Positions 10,546-23,269 are shown, counted from the stretch's first letter. The stretch is 64,000 nt of DNA from Cornus controversa (GCA_026545225.1 CM048850.1:8233501-8297500); one strand, 5' to 3'. Program-made: numbers and translations. Notes: a model not told the origin generated them from the sequence alone.

Positions 10546-13047
10546 TGTCATACCCTTGATTTTTTATTCCCGAGAACCAAGGGTGAATAGTGAAGGTCCC
10601 ACCCAGTTCGCACTCATCAATCGCTCAATTCCAGAACTTAACTTTATTTGTGTTAGGAATTTTAGAGCGATACTTAGTCCATTGGAAATAGAATTCAAAA
10701 ATACCCAATTTTAAAAAAAAAATACTCAATTCTGATATAAAACGAAGAAGTTGCGTCTGATTGAAATTTGGACCAATTTTTGAAATTTACTATAAATAGT
10801 AATCACGATCCATCGTAATTACAAGGGAAATTGTGTCCATTATACTCTAATGGAACTACCTCAATCACTAAATCAATGTGGATTCATAATTACATACATA
10901 CGTTTACTTACTTATAACTCAACCTCAATAATCCATTATGACCCCACACGTGGCCACACAGTGCATTGTAATGTTGGTTACGATGCATTGTATTTACAAT
11001 AAATCACACATGGTGCGTAACATCCTGTGAAATCTATTGGAATCCCACTCAATGATTTACAATGCATTGTTATTGGATTTACGATGCATCATCGTATCAA
11101 GATTCATCATAATGCGGATTATGATGCATCATAATCACTCACCCTGCTACATTAGCATATCCTCCAAGTGATTACAATAATCATTCTTCTTCTAATTCAT
11201 TATCCTAAACATACAATTATAGAACATAATTATCATTTTTTTTCATATCTCAAGCATCCACAAATTGTTAATTCATCACAATTAGATTTCACCTCATACA
11301 CTTGAATCACAAAAATGATAATCCATGCATTTTATACACATACTTCAAAAATCATCAATTTTACACAATCTTCAAGAGTTGTCAAACTTATCATACATAG
11401 AGAGAACATTGAAAGTCTCATATATGTTTCTTATCTAAAATAGATACAACATTTCTAAGCTAGTCCAAATGCCGCATGCCAGCATAGATAGCCAAATATA
11501 CAAGCCATACACAAAATCTTGAAATACACTAAAATATCCCAAGATGTTTCTATGAGCTCCATTTGACTTATCAAGTCCTTTACGTCATCTGTGCCTTACC
11601 TGAAAAATAGTTTGGGGGAGTGAGGTGAGCATATAACTATACCTAATAGGAATGCCCCAACCCAGGCATCAGCTCGACACCAACCTACATGTCACTACAC
11701 TACATGGCATGTCAATGCCCTCATGCCAACAACACCATGCAAGTCATGAATAAATGTATTTAACAAGTACATCATGCTTAACAAGTTAATTACATAAGCA
11801 TACAAGACATACGCCTCTTCCCGGTCCTAATCCGACTCATAACCTTGGTTATCTCTGAATGACCTTCTTAGTAAATTCATGGTAGGGCATCTCCGACTCC
11901 CATGCATTACACACCCTAGGATGATCCTTAACCTTGGACACCTCTGATCACACTTATATGCTCATTAGGCACATAGTTCACAAACATGTAATTTCATTCT
12001 TATCAACGCATATCCTTGCTACATAAAAGTCTAGCATGCATTTTCGTCATCCTACATCACATATAACCACATATGTGCCACATAACATGCATATCATACT
12101 CATATGTCTGCAATCCCACAACCTAGCATATTTTGTTCATGCTTCACTAAATGCACACATTTGTTATATTATCTATCATGCATTCAACTCTCATATACCT
12201 CTACAATCAATATATAAACACATATATGCACCAAACTATACACATAATATACATATGCATATAATACACAACAAAGCTAACATACTCTGATTTTTGTACA
12301 TAAGACATATATACACACCATACATCACATACATCAATATATGAGCCTCTCTAGCATGTAAAAATCATAAAATATGGAGGAAACCTAACACCACAGCCCC
12401 CACCATCACTCTCATACATGCCAACTTTATACACACTTCTCCCGAACCACCCAAAACCCTAGAATCGACACTTATGAGAGAAAGAACACCCTTACCTTGA
12501 AATGAAAACTGTCTAAGCTTTCTCCAAGATTTCCACTGAGTTTCACCTTTCTAAAACTCACATTTGTTCAGTTCAAATCGAAGCCCTTGCCGCCCTCTAC
12601 GAGTTGTCCTCCTTCGACAACTCCCGAATCATGCTCGAATGCCTCCGAAATGAAAAGAGAAGAAGAAGAGAGAGAGAGGAGGGTTTGGCCAGCTATAGTG
12701 GCTGTATGAAATGAATAAAATATCTAGCCACTTGATATTTATATCAACTATGGTGTAAAAAGACCAAAATGCCCCTAAGCCACTTAACGTACCCTCCCGA
12801 CCTTCGTTTTCAATTTTAAAAGTTCTTACGGACTTCAAATTGGTTCCTTAACTCCTTAAATATTTCATCGATGCCAAAATCAAAAATTATTATTTTTCAT
12901 AAAATTTTTGAATTCCTAGGCCCACCCGAACCCCGTCTCGGGGCCCTGTTGACCAAAAAGTCAAACTTTTCAAAAACTTCCAAAAAACCTTAATCAACCT
13001 TCCAAACATGTTTTCCACTCTCAAAACTTCCATAACATCACTTAAAA
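10546..13047 (-). repeat. 5' LTR of the minus-strand element, outer end lost
   Basis: The LTR end TGTCATACCC lies at 10546. The sequence is clearly related to the LTR at 4953-7796 from the terminus inward and holds the same palindrome cluster (10960-11130). The outermost ~50-80 bases expected at the LTR start are missing: at 13048 the sequence becomes TAGGGCTGCGACTC. Reverse-complement landmarks GGGGCATTTTGGTC and tataaat lie near 12740-12775. Confidence 0.75.
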
Positions 13048-13345
13048 CTAGGGCTGCGACTCAAGCGGGTTCAACCCGGCCGAACCCAGCCCAAAAAATT
13101 TTGGGCCTAGGTTGTACATATTGAATCACGGGCCAGGCCCAGACTAAAATTTTGGAACCCAAATTTAATTCGGGTTAGGCCCAGGCTGCTATGAATCTCA
13201 ACCCGAGTCCAACCCGTATTGCGAACCCGAGTAACCCAACCTTTAAACCCGAGCAACCCGACCTCTAACTTGATATGTATTAAAATTTCACTGTCATGTA
13301 GAATCGAACCTAGCTCCAATTTTCTAAATGCAAAGGCTCCAACCA
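13048..13345. mobile_element. hAT-like element end (one terminus only)
   Basis: It begins TAGGGCTGCGACTC followed by GGGTT/CGGGTC/AACCCG-type motifs, the same style of terminus and interior as the MITE at 6525. No matching inverted end or 8-bp duplication was found downstream, so it is either truncated or its far end has decayed. It interrupts the outer end of the minus-strand LTR. Confidence 0.45.
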
Positions 13346-14102
13346 TAATTCCAACACCTTCTTTTTGGTGATATTAGACCAATAAATATATTTACTTAAT
13401 GCATTTTGGAAAGTTAAATCACTACAAAAATACTAGCATAAGCTTTTTTTTTTTTTTTTTTTTTTTTAATAATACCTTAGTATTAATATTTATTAATTTA
13501 TTTTCAAATGAATAAGATATAATGCTTAATATTGTACATTTGTTTTAGAATGTTAAAAATATGTAAACATATATGGGAAGAGTTCTTCTACCACTTTTTC
13601 ACACTATTTATTTTGACGTATATTATATATATTTATTTATTTTATTTCTAATATATTATATATAATATAAATGTTTATTTATTACATTCTTAAATCTATT
13701 AGTATTCATTGATTTAGTAAAAAAAATAATTACTCACTTTTTTAATAAAGACATGGACTTGCAATTTATAAATAATTATTTATGCTAAATGGTCTCCAAT
13801 AAATCAATAAAATTCACTAAAATAAGTAAAATTTACTACAAGCTCATCTCTATCAAATTCATGTGATAATCAATTTTGTTATGTTACACTAATATGGGCT
13901 TGATTACGTGACTTGTCACTTGTGTCATACACTCAAACCTGATAGCATTATTATGTAACCATCCCACCATCCCACCACCATAAAAATATTAGTTGAAGTA
14001 TAAGAATAATATATAATTTATTTTGGTTAAAGCATAATTTGTTTTGAAAAGCTTGCAATTACAATTTATATTGTCTATGTTAACTATTTATATAAAATAA
14101 TT

Positions 14103-14370
14103 GGGTAAAATACACTGATCTCCCATCAGGTTTGGTCTAATTATACACGGGTGTTATGTTTGTAAAATAGTTACACTCACCTCCTTTCAACATGTTTAAA
14201 TGACTCTTATGTCCTCATTATTTGAAAATAGTTGTTCCTTAACATTTCAATGGATTGGAGGGCACTTTAGTCAATATTTGGACAAGAGGGAGGTGAGTGT
14301 AACTTTTTTTCAAACATAACACCTATGTGTAATTAGGGCAAACCACAAGGGATGTCAGTGTATTTTACCC
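14103..14370. mobile_element. Mutator-type MITE, 268 bp, 9-bp TSD
   Basis: Both ends start GGGTAAAATACACTGA when read inward, and similarity between the two ends continues for about 60 bp (to GGTGTTATGTTTG) with some mismatches. An exact 9-bp duplication, aaaataatt, flanks it at 14094-14102 and 14371-14379. Long TIRs with a 9-bp TSD point to the Mutator superfamily. There is no coding capacity. Confidence 0.9.
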
Positions 14371-16314
14371 AAAATAATTTTATCAAGAAAATGACAAAGT
14401 ATTAGCAAATTGTGAGTTACCAAATTATCCTCATTTGGTCATTAACCTAGCAAGTCTTAAATTTTATATAAAACTCTAATTGGGGGATATCAAAATAATC
14501 CATTATAATAGATAGCAAGGATTTCACTTTGAGTAATGAGAGACACAATTAAATTTATCACCGAATTTGAGAATAGAATCACTCTTATATCAAATTATAG
14601 CATAGTTTTAAAATAGATATGATAGCAAGTAGTTTGGGAGTGTAGGATTTCACTTTGGATACATGAAAAGTTTAGACTTTCACATATTATTTAAAATTTT
14701 GAAGTGAAGGGATATCAAAATATTTGAATTTACTTTGTGAAAATTGATAAATGTTTAATTAAAAATTTGTATAATATTATGATATAAAGTTCTACTCTTC
14801 TATTTATTAAATTCCATTTTATCATTTAAAATATCTATGATTCCGGCTTCACAAGTTTGGTTTTATAGTTCTCGAAAGTAAAATACTTAAATATTTTGTC
14901 TTCAATAATGGAACTCGGGCCTTACTTACAACTTACGTGACAGATAGGAAGACTTAGACCGTTGAAGCGAAGAGGGGTTTAGATATTTAAATTATATCAT
15001 GAGAAGTGATAAATAATTAATTAAAAATTTGTATTATTATTGGCGGTAGAATCCAATACCTTATTATTTCTTGCATTAATTTATTTTCTGTATTATTACT
15101 TGTATAATATATATATATATATATATGTATGTATAATAAATTAAAAATATATTAATATGTTATATTTTTATTTTATTTGAGGATTTAACCTAAAGGAGCA
15201 TTTCAGACTTTCAGTTTATAAGTTTATTATCATAATTTCTCAACACTCAACGGCGCCGCTTCAATGCTTCATCACGCCAGTCGGCCCAGTCCTCACTCCT
15301 CACCTCACCTCACTGATCTTGCACCACCATCCTTTTCTCTTTGTCCAGCGACATCGTCGACCACCACCATCTTCTTCTCCTTGTCCGGCGACTTAAAGTT
15401 TGTTGGTTTGATATTGCTAGAGCCTCGTCTATTCTTTCTCGTTCATCTATTGTTTCATCTTTTATGTTCATCTATTGTTTGATCTTTCAATATTTATTCT
15501 CTATTTTAATATTTTGTGTTCCATGTATTTGATTATGAAATTACGATTTTTGTTTTTCATATAAATTGGAAATTTCTGTATTGTTTGTATATATTAGGGT
15601 TTTTTGTTGAAATTAATGTGTGGTTTGATCTTTTAATATTACGATCTGCCTCGTTGGTAGACATTTTTCTCAAATTTCAGACCTAGCATATATATATATA
15701 TATATATGAAGTAAATCATTGTAGGTATATGACTTAGTGGAATATTTATTTTGTTTAAAATTATATTTGCAATTTTTGATTTTTGTGATAAGAAGTCTTT
15801 AAGTGGAGTACTTCTGGATTATTGTGTGATTTTGAGATTAATTAATTAATCATTTCTTAGAAAATGTATGATAAACACGCTCTTCTTATTTTTTTTATAA
15901 GCATATATATATATACATATGTGTGTGTGTGTGTGTTAATTAATTAATCATTTCCCTTATAGGTATCTATTTTAAAATGTGATTCATTTAGTAACTTCTT
16001 GTTAGACAATGTATGAGAATCCTTGTTCAAGAAGGAATGGATTTGGAGACTCCGGAAATAGAAGGTTAAAGGAAAAGAGAGAGAGAGTGTGTGTAAAGGC
16101 CAAGAATTTATTTTATTTTATTCTATTATCATTTAACTCAAAAGGAGATTGCAGTGCATGGTTGGTGCTGATATTTGAAATGGGTTGCCAGTTGGGATAC
16201 ATTAGTGTGGGTGAAGTATACTATATGTATATTACTTTAGTAAGTGGTTATATATGTATATAATCAAGTTGGGTCAGGTACATTGTATAAAGAGAGAAGA
16301 ATTAGAATTGGAGA

Positions 16315-16500
16315 GATGTCGATCGTCTAATCAAAATTGATGTTGTAGCTTGCTTTGATAGTATTGATCACCAGATACTTATTGAGAAAATAGGAAATCG
16401 TGTAGGAAGTAGGAATGGAGCTCTTCTTCATCTTTTCGGCCCCTCACTGATAGTGATTGTACTTTTCATATTTGCTTTTCAATATTATGTATTCTTTTGA
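16315..16500 (+). pseudogene. Reverse transcriptase / maturase-like relic
   Basis: One frame reads DVDRLIKIDVVACFDSIDHQ followed by ILIEKIGNRVGSRNG before losing any similarity I recognise. The pattern of a hydrophobic strand, Asp, three residues, Cys-Phe-Asp, then a D/N-H-x-x-L motif is typical of the first catalytic aspartate region of group II intron reverse transcriptases/maturases, and unlike the LTR-element RTs in this window. Only this fragment is present; there is no YxDD motif. The moderately GC-richer sequence that follows (to about 16870) does not look like the surrounding spacer, so a mitochondrial or nuclear-maturase origin is possible. I rate this tentative. Confidence 0.35.
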
Positions 16501-18488
16501 GATAGCATTTGGTCTTACAAAAAAAGTAAGTTTTTTCACTGATTGCGGATTACGTTTCTACGCTTTCCAAAAAGTAAGTTTTTGGGATGTTAATGTCCTT
16601 TGCTGACTCCGTGACAAATACATTTACATAAAAGAATTGTGGACCGACCAAGCGGTAAGGCCTCCCACGTGGCACACCCAAAGACCAATAGAAGGGAATT
16701 TTGAACTAACCTAATGAAGGTGATTCGCTCCAACTATGGGTAGAGCTCCTCTTTTGTATCTGTATATCCGTATCTTCGTCAGATGTAGTTTCTATGCCTT
16801 CAGAAAGGCCTATTATTGATCCACCATACTTCACGCCCGTATGATATTGAGATGTTTGAAACTGTCAAAAAGCGTACTGTTATGATAAAATTTTCAGCAC
16901 CTTTTCAACATAAAAAATTCTTAAAATCATGATTTCATCACCCCAAAAAGATTTTATAATTAAAGGTTAAATTTGAGTTTTGCCCAAATTATGGCAGTGT
17001 CATTGCTTTGCACTATTTTAGGTACTTTCAATCCTTAAGGTTAATTCAAGTTTTTTTAATTATAATTATATTTCACTATTTTAGGACCATTTATATTTTG
17101 TAAAATCACAAAAAGTTCTTTTATCACATTCATATGTCCATATGCTAAGCAGAGATGTTAACGAAATTACATAAGGGCACTTTTTTATTTTACTAAAAAA
17201 AGGTTTTATTTTCAAAATCTTTTCAAAAGAAAATTAAATTTTAATATTTTTAGCACTTTTAAAGATTATTTTTATTCTAAAAAATCTATTTTTATTGCCC
17301 TTTCAAATTTATAAATTTGGCAACATTCCTGTTTAGCATAATGAACATATAACAACATAGTTTTAATCTCTCGTAAAGAGCAAGTCTAGGACATATTCTC
17401 AATCATATTTAGGCACATTTAGGCTCTGTTCACATCAATATAATATGGTCCTTAGGTCCCAAAGACATTGATCTAGGTCGGTACTTAGTCAAAATTTCGT
17501 AAAGAATTTTTAAAGGCATCGTAATACACCCTTTTCAAAACTTCTGGAAATTTTTTAATTTTTTTCAAAGTTCACGAGTGTTCTCACATCACTTTTATAT
17601 TGAAAATCATTCTTTTAAAAAAAATTCATATACTCAATTTACAAAACAAAATTCTATCAAAATTGAGATAGTTACCCATAGGTCAAAACATGTCTTTTCG
17701 AATTACATTTGATCTGACTCTTTCCTTTTCAAATGAAGGATACGTAGGCAGCCTAAGGCCGCCTTTGGGTCCGATTCCATCAATGAAACATATTAGATTT
17801 GTTTCAATTCTACCTAGCATTAATTTCATTATGTATCTCTTCCATTTAACACTTAGGTCATTCTAAAGTAGGTCAACCCATCTTGTTATTCTGTCCATGT
17901 CAAGTCATAGGTTAATAAATCACATGCATTGTGCCTAACACACACACATACACATTTAGAAAATCACATGAAATTTTGGCAACTATGCATAAGTACGGAT
18001 ACATGGGGAGTCTAAAACCTTCTCTATGTATAATCAGACCTCTGAATCCATAAATTGAGTTCGTTAGACCATATGAATGTCATCTTATAGGGTCATTGCA
18101 TTCAATTCATATTTACATACTGTAGGTAACCTAGTACACCAAAACTCGATGTTAGGTGGTGACTCCCTTCTTTAGGCCCTATTTATACTTTTGTTGCATT
18201 GAAAAGCCTTATTTTTTCATAAGCATCTTCATTTACAAAAACATTATCCTACGAGAGTGTTGTAGGAAAAAATTAGGCACGACAATTTCAGCAAGAAATT
18301 CAATAGAGAGCATCGTAAAAAAATAATTTAAGTAGATAAGGTTAAATTTTTTTTTGAATTAATAGGTTAGTTCAAATACCCATCTCTTTGAAATTTTTGT
18401 TTTAAAATAACATAGTTTAATTTGAATTAATCACGTGAGCTCAATTGTTTTCACTCCATGACCAATTTGGTTATTTTGATGATAATAA

Positions 18489-18838
18489 TGATGATGCAGA
18501 AAATTGCACAATCTGGTTTAGCGTGAGCCACCCGCAAAATAGATGAGTTAGGACTAGACCGATGGGGTGCTAGTCGGGTACACTCCGATGATCAAGTTAG
18601 TGCTTGATGATATAAACATAAAGTAATTCTATCCATGAATTAGGAGTACCTTTGGGCCTCGGCTCTCCTTTTTAGAGAGGAGTGTCGGTACTAGTATTCA
18701 TTTATAAAACCTACTCCCTTAGCTTCTCCATCACATAATAGGAGAGTTATCGCATGATGGGTTATGCTTATCCTTATCCACTTAGTCTTTTGACCCATTT
18801 GGCCTTTGGAATTTTTATTGGTCTAAATTCCCATATCA
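18489..18838 (+). repeat. 5' LTR of the LARD-like element
   Basis: 350 bp, TG...CA termini, preceded by the TSD aataa. It contains the block CCGATGATCAAGTTAGTGCT and ends at CCATATCA, directly before a PBS-like sequence. Confidence 0.88.
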
Positions 18839-18860
18839 GTTGTGCCCTGTTCCCGAGCTT
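18839..18860 (+). promoter_or_regulatory. Probable degenerate primer-binding site
   Basis: GTTGTGCCCTGTTCCCGAGC follows the LTR directly. It resembles the tRNA-Asp type site (TGGCGCC...) at 52243 but with several changes, so the match is weak and the call rests mainly on position. Confidence 0.4.
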
Positions 18861-19041
18861 GTTTGTCATGCGAGGGGAACATTAAGCCACTTTGCTTATT
18901 CTTCATTGACGTAACTTGATAAACTAGACAATAAATGACACATATATATATCATCTTATTTTGTAAAAAATTATTGGTTATATTCACATGCACATAGAGC
19001 ATTACATATGTCAGCAAACACATACGAACTACATATTAAGT

Positions 19042-19430
19042 TTTGGACATAAGGGTCTATATAAAAAGTTTTGGACACAAGGATCAATGTATAGAAAACT
19101 TTTGGATACAAGGATCTATGTATAAAAAACTTTTAACATAAGTGTCAATGTACAAAAAGCTTTTTGACACAAGTGTCTATATAAAAAAAAATTAACACAA
19201 GTGATTATGTACAAAAAGCTTTTTTATACAAGTGTCCATGTATAAAATTTTTTTGACATAAGTGTCTATGTATAAAAAAATCTTAATACAAGTATCTATG
19301 TACAAAAACTTTTTGACACAAGTGTGTATACAAAATATTTTAACATAAGTGTCTATGTACAAAAAGTTTTTTTGATACAAGAATCAATGTATAAAAAACT
19401 TTTGACATAAGTGTCTATGAACAAAAAACT
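19042..19430 (+). repeat. Tandem array, ~30-bp unit
   Basis: About thirteen units resembling ACAAGTGTCTATGTACAAAA followed by AGCTTTTTTG. Unit length is 29-31 bp and units differ by several bases. The open minus-strand frame across it (KKFLYIDTCIKIF-like repeats) is a by-product of periodicity. Confidence 0.88.
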
Positions 19431-19679
19431 CTTTATTTTTTAGAATCTTCCACTGAAAAATCAATAACTTTTAGTGTGCTTCGAATTTTTGAGGAAAACA
19501 AATTTTAATGAAAAGAATACCTCAATGGCTTCAATTTGAGTACCAATAACACTATGTTTTGAAATATAAAAAAATTTCAAGTTTTTGAAAAAATATAATT
19601 GTATACGTATATATATATACACACATATATATATATATATTAACAAGTGGTTTCTCACCAATTCAAGTGGGATCGGCTT

Positions 19680-19725
19680 ACATTTAGCCTTTGCAAAACC
19701 CTGGGTGTCATCTTGCAATATTCTG
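19680..19725 (+). repeat. Left part of the 23-bp array
   Basis: Sequence such as TTTGCAAAACCCTGGGTGTC matches the array at 21738-23155, from which it is separated by the inserted LTR. This shows that the LTR jumped into a pre-existing array. Confidence 0.75.
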
Positions 19726-20920
19726 TGTAGAGACCAGAGTCAAATTTGACTGATTTTTAAATTTTTCATCATGTTCGCCATAAATGCGTTTAAAATGAGG
19801 ATAGGGATGTTTCAAGTGTGGGAAACATATTTGGAAAGTTGGCTAAAGTTTTTGAAAGTTTTCGGAACGTTTGGATGAAGTTAAAAATTTTAGGTCAATG
19901 GGACCCAGGATAGGGGTCGGGTTAGCCCGAGAATCCAGATGGGTTGGTTACCAGTGGGTTAGTAACCTGAGGTACTATTTCAAGAGCAATGTGATTTTGT
20001 GTTGAGCTTATGTCTTGAGGTAAGAGGCTTCGACGCATATCTTGTTTGTGTGTGTGGGTGTGAGTACAATTTCAAGAGCAATGTAATTTTGTGTTGAGTT
20101 TATGTCCGAATTAGTAATTATAATTTTTGTCATATTGATACATGTATGACTTGATGTGAAATTAATTATGTGTAAATTAAGTATTTTGAATTATCATGTA
20201 TTTTGATGCATATGTCACGTGAATGATAAAAATTGTGCATTGTTGCATGTTTGAGTTAAGTTTACGTGGTTGTCAAGTGTTTTGATGTACATGTCATGTT
20301 AGGTGAAAGTTTTGACATTTGACTAGAATGCTAGGAAGCATAACACGTAGTTAGGCTATGCATGTTGAAATGTGTTATGTATTATCATGAAATGTGAGAC
20401 TTGTATGGATTGCACAACATATGACCTTAAATCCATTGAAATTGCTCATCCCCCTACACTAACACTTTCAGGACATGGCAAGGAGGTGGTTGAGAATACA
20501 CAACCATGAGTTAAACTTAGAGTAGAATAACTCAACCCTTTGTTTTTGGTTGAGACATGTACATAGATGTCCACTCCAGTTTGTGGCATGTGTACTAGCT
20601 TAGAAAGGTTATATCTATTTTGGATAAGAAATATGTATGAGATTTTCAATGTTCTCACCATGTATGGCAAGTTTGACAACTCTTGATGATTGTGTAAAAT
20701 GTATGGTTTTGAAGTATGTGTATAAAATGCATTGATTGTGTAAAATGTATGGTTTTGAAGTATGTATATAAAATGCATGGGTTATTGTTTTTGTGCTTCA
20801 AATGTATGATGTGGAGTATAAGTGTGATGAATTATTATATAATTGTATGTTTAGGATGAGTAGAAGGATAAGAATGATAATTGTAATCACTTTTTGGATT
20901 TGTTATAGTAACAGGTGAGT

Positions 20921-21111
20921 GATTACAATGCATCGTAATCCCAATTACGATGCATCGTGATACGACGATGCATCGTAAATCCAATAACAATGCATTATAA
21001 ATGGTTGAGTGTTTCGTACAAAATCCAAAGGATTTTGTACGATGTTACGCATCTTCAATGATGCATCATAAATTACGATGCATCGTAACTAACATTATGA
21101 TACATCGTAAT
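20921..21111 (+). repeat. ACGATGCATCGT palindrome cluster
   Basis: Six or more copies. The best is a perfect 16-bp dyad, TTACGATGCATCGTAA, at 21073-21088; near-perfect ones lie at 20921-20940, 20945-20960 and 20965-20976. The cluster lies about 630-810 bp before the LTR 3' end, in the inferred transcribed part. Confidence 0.88.
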
Positions 21112-21580
21112 GTGTGGCTGGGTGGATTGAGATAAAATTGAGAAATTATTTGGGGATACATGTGTGGCCACGTGTGGGGCCATAATATATTATTAAGGCT
21201 GAGTCATACATAGGGAAACGTATGTAGGTGATTATGATTTCGCATTTATTTAGTGATTGAGGTAATTCATTAGAGTTTAATGGATAAAATTGCCCTTGTA
21301 ATTATGATGAATCGTAATTACTATTTATAGTAAGTTATGAGATTGGTCCAAACTTCAATTGGGCATAATTCCTTTGTTTTAACTTAGATTTGAGGGTAAT
21401 TTTTTTAAAAAAATTGAGTATTTTTGGATCCTCTTTCTAATGGACTAAGTATCACTCTAAAATTTCAAACATATAGAAAGTCAAGTTCTGGGATAGAGCG
21501 GTTCATGAGTGCAAACCGGGTTGGACTTTCACTATTCACCCCCATTTTCCTCACTCTTAACTGGGTGTCAGAAATTGGGA

Positions 21581-21602
21581 TGTGACAACATGGTATTAGA
21601 GC
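21581..21602 (+). promoter_or_regulatory. Relict LTR end plus primer-binding site inside the LTR
   Basis: TGTGACA (21581-21587) is followed by ACA and TGGTATTAGAGC, a PBS-like sequence with one change from the iMet site. The true LTR end, next to the TSD, lies 150 bp further on at 21737. Confidence 0.75.
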
Positions 21603-21737
21603 ATGGTACCATAATGAGATTAGAGATGTGAGATGTATCAGAGTACAATTAGTGATGAGTAATCTTGATGTTTGACTTTCACTGTTCACCCTCATTTCCA
21701 TCACTCTTAACTAGGTGTCAAAAATTGCGGCGTGACA

Positions 21738-23155
21738 TTTTGGGTATCGTTTTATAATATTCTGGGCATCATTTTTATAATACCCTAGGTTTTGTCTTTG
21801 TAGGACATTTGCTATACTTTTTGTAAAACCTTGGGTATTATCTTTGCAATTCCTTGGGTATTGTCTTTGCAATACTTTGGTATCATTTTCGTAATACCTT
21901 GGGTATCATTTTTGCAAGACCCTAGGTATTATCTTTGCAATTCCTTGAGTCATATCATTGCAGGACCTTGGGTATTATTTTTGCAATACCTTGGGTATCA
22001 TTTTTTACAGACTGTATTGTCTTTGTAATACCATGGGTATCATTTTTGCAATACCTTGGATATCATTTTTTGCAATACCTTAAGTTTCATTTTTGTAAGA
22101 CTTTGGGTATTTGTCTTTGCAATACCTTGGGTATCATTTTTGCAATACCTTAGGTATCATTTTTACAAGACATTGGGTTCGTCTTGCAATACCTTTCGTA
22201 TGATTTTTGCAATACCCTGGGTTTGTCCTTGCAAGACCTTAGGTATTGTCTTTGCAATACCTTTGGCATGGTTTTTGCAATACTCTGGATTCATCTTTGT
22301 AGGACCTTAGGTGTTATTTTTGCAATACCTTGGGTATCATTTTTACATACCTTGGATATTGTCTTTGCAATACCTTGGGTATCATTTTTGCAATACTTGG
22401 GTATCATTTTTTCAGGACCTTGGGTTCGTTTTGTAATATATTTGGTATGATTTTTAGAACACCATGGGTTCATCCTTGCAAGACCTTAGGTATTGTCTTT
22501 GCAATACCTTTCACATGGTTTTTGCAATACCTTGGGTATCATTTTTGTAGGACTCTGGGTTTTGTCTTTGTAATACATTGGGTATCATTTTTGCAGACTG
22601 TGGGTATTGTCTTTACAATACATTGGGTATCATTTTTGCAAAACCTTAGGTATCGTTTCTGCAGACCTTGAATATTGTCTTTGCAGAACCTTGGGTTCGT
22701 CTTGCAATATATTTGCTATGGTTTTTGCAATAGGATCCCTCCTTATAGGACCTTAGATATTGTCTTTGCAATACTTTTGGCATGATTTTTACAATACCCT
22801 AGGTTTGTCCTCTTAGGACCTTGGGTATCATTTTTTTAGGACCCTAGGTCTTGTGTTTGCAATATTTTTGGTATCGTTTTTGCAGACCCTGGGTTGTATT
22901 TGCAATACCCAAGGTATTGTTTTTGCAATACCTTGGATATCGTTTTGGCATACCTTGGGTATTGTCTTTGTAAAACCTTGGGTTCATCTTGCAATACCTT
23001 TGTCATTGTTTTTGTAATACCCTGGATATCGTTTTGGTATACCTTGGGTATTGTCTTTGCAGAACCTTGGGTTCATCTTGTAATAACTTTATCATTATTT
23101 TTGCAATACCCTAGGTTCGTCCTTGCAGGACGTTGGGTATTGTCTTTGTATTGAG
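21738..23155 (+). repeat. Tandem array, ~23-bp unit
   Basis: Roughly sixty units resembling AATACCTTGGGTATCATTTT followed by TGC, varying between 21 and 25 bp and arranged in loose higher-order groups (GGGTTCGTCTTGCAATACC variants recur). The short hydrophobic open frames along it (FAIPWVSFLQ-like repeats) are translation of the repeat, not genes. Confidence 0.92.
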
Positions 23156-23269
23156 CTTTGGCTCAACAATTGAAATGGGGTCGACTTTCACATAGCTTTG
23201 GTCTCATCAATTTAAGTGCTCCAATGGGCTTTAACAATGCTCTTGGGATTTATTCATCCCATCTTTTGC

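Larger units (their letters stand above)
4953..13047 (-). mobile_element. Minus-strand chromovirus-type Ty3/gypsy element, internally deleted
   Basis: Read on the minus strand the order is 5' LTR (10546-13047, start missing), a primer-binding site matching initiator tRNA-Met, a 2.7-kb interior, a polypurine tract, and a 3' LTR (4953-7796). The interior retains only integrase and chromodomain remnants; gag, protease, RT and RNase H are gone or unrecognisable. Long LTRs, iMet priming and a chromodomain together suggest the Tekay/Del group of chromoviruses; that placement is inference. No matched target-site duplication could be found because the outer 5' LTR end is replaced by a hAT-like sequence at 13048. 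Confidence 0.75.
13346..18483. other. Intergenic, AT-rich; isolated repeats and relics
   Basis: No intact gene is visible. Contents: a T tract at 13446-13467, (TA)n at 15106-15130 and 15690-15708, a (GT)n run near 15921-15937, and a somewhat GC-richer block at 15240-15420 with short proline/serine-rich reads that I do not trust as coding. The part from about 17700 to 18300 contains phrases such as GATACGTAGGCAGCC and AGGTGGTGACTCC that resemble decayed gypsy LTR sequence, but I cannot define its ends. Confidence 0.45.
19726..21737 (+). mobile_element. Solo long LTR inserted in the 23-bp array
   Basis: It starts TGTAGAGACC and ends GCGGCGTGACA. The flanks are ttctg (19721-19725) and ttttg (21738-21742), a 5-bp duplication with one change. 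It is about 2.0 kb, shorter than its relatives because an internal segment after about 19937 is missing and A-type sequence (GTGGGTTAGTAACC) follows directly. It holds a stem-loop (GGTTAC 19946-19951 with GTAACC 19962-19967), a palindrome cluster, and a duplicated terminus with a relict PBS. No internal region or second LTR is present, so it is a solo LTR left by LTR-LTR recombination. Confidence 0.85.

Noticed and set aside
13048..13345. Complete hAT MITE
   Set aside because: Only one terminus was found; no inverted partner or 8-bp duplication, so it is listed as a partial end only.
15264..15532. Overlapping short frames rich in Ser, Pro and Leu
   Set aside because: No similarity recognised, no splice continuation, and the downstream sequence is AT-rich spacer; perhaps an old UTR-like fragment.
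19042..19430. Regularly spaced repeats resembling a CRISPR-like array
   Set aside because: Units are head-to-tail and directly adjacent with gradual divergence, no unique spacers, in a plant retroelement; it is a minisatellite.
21831..23154. Several open frames of 65-113 residues in the 23-bp array
   Set aside because: They translate the repeat unit in shifting frames (FAIPWVSFLQ-like); no start context, no domain.
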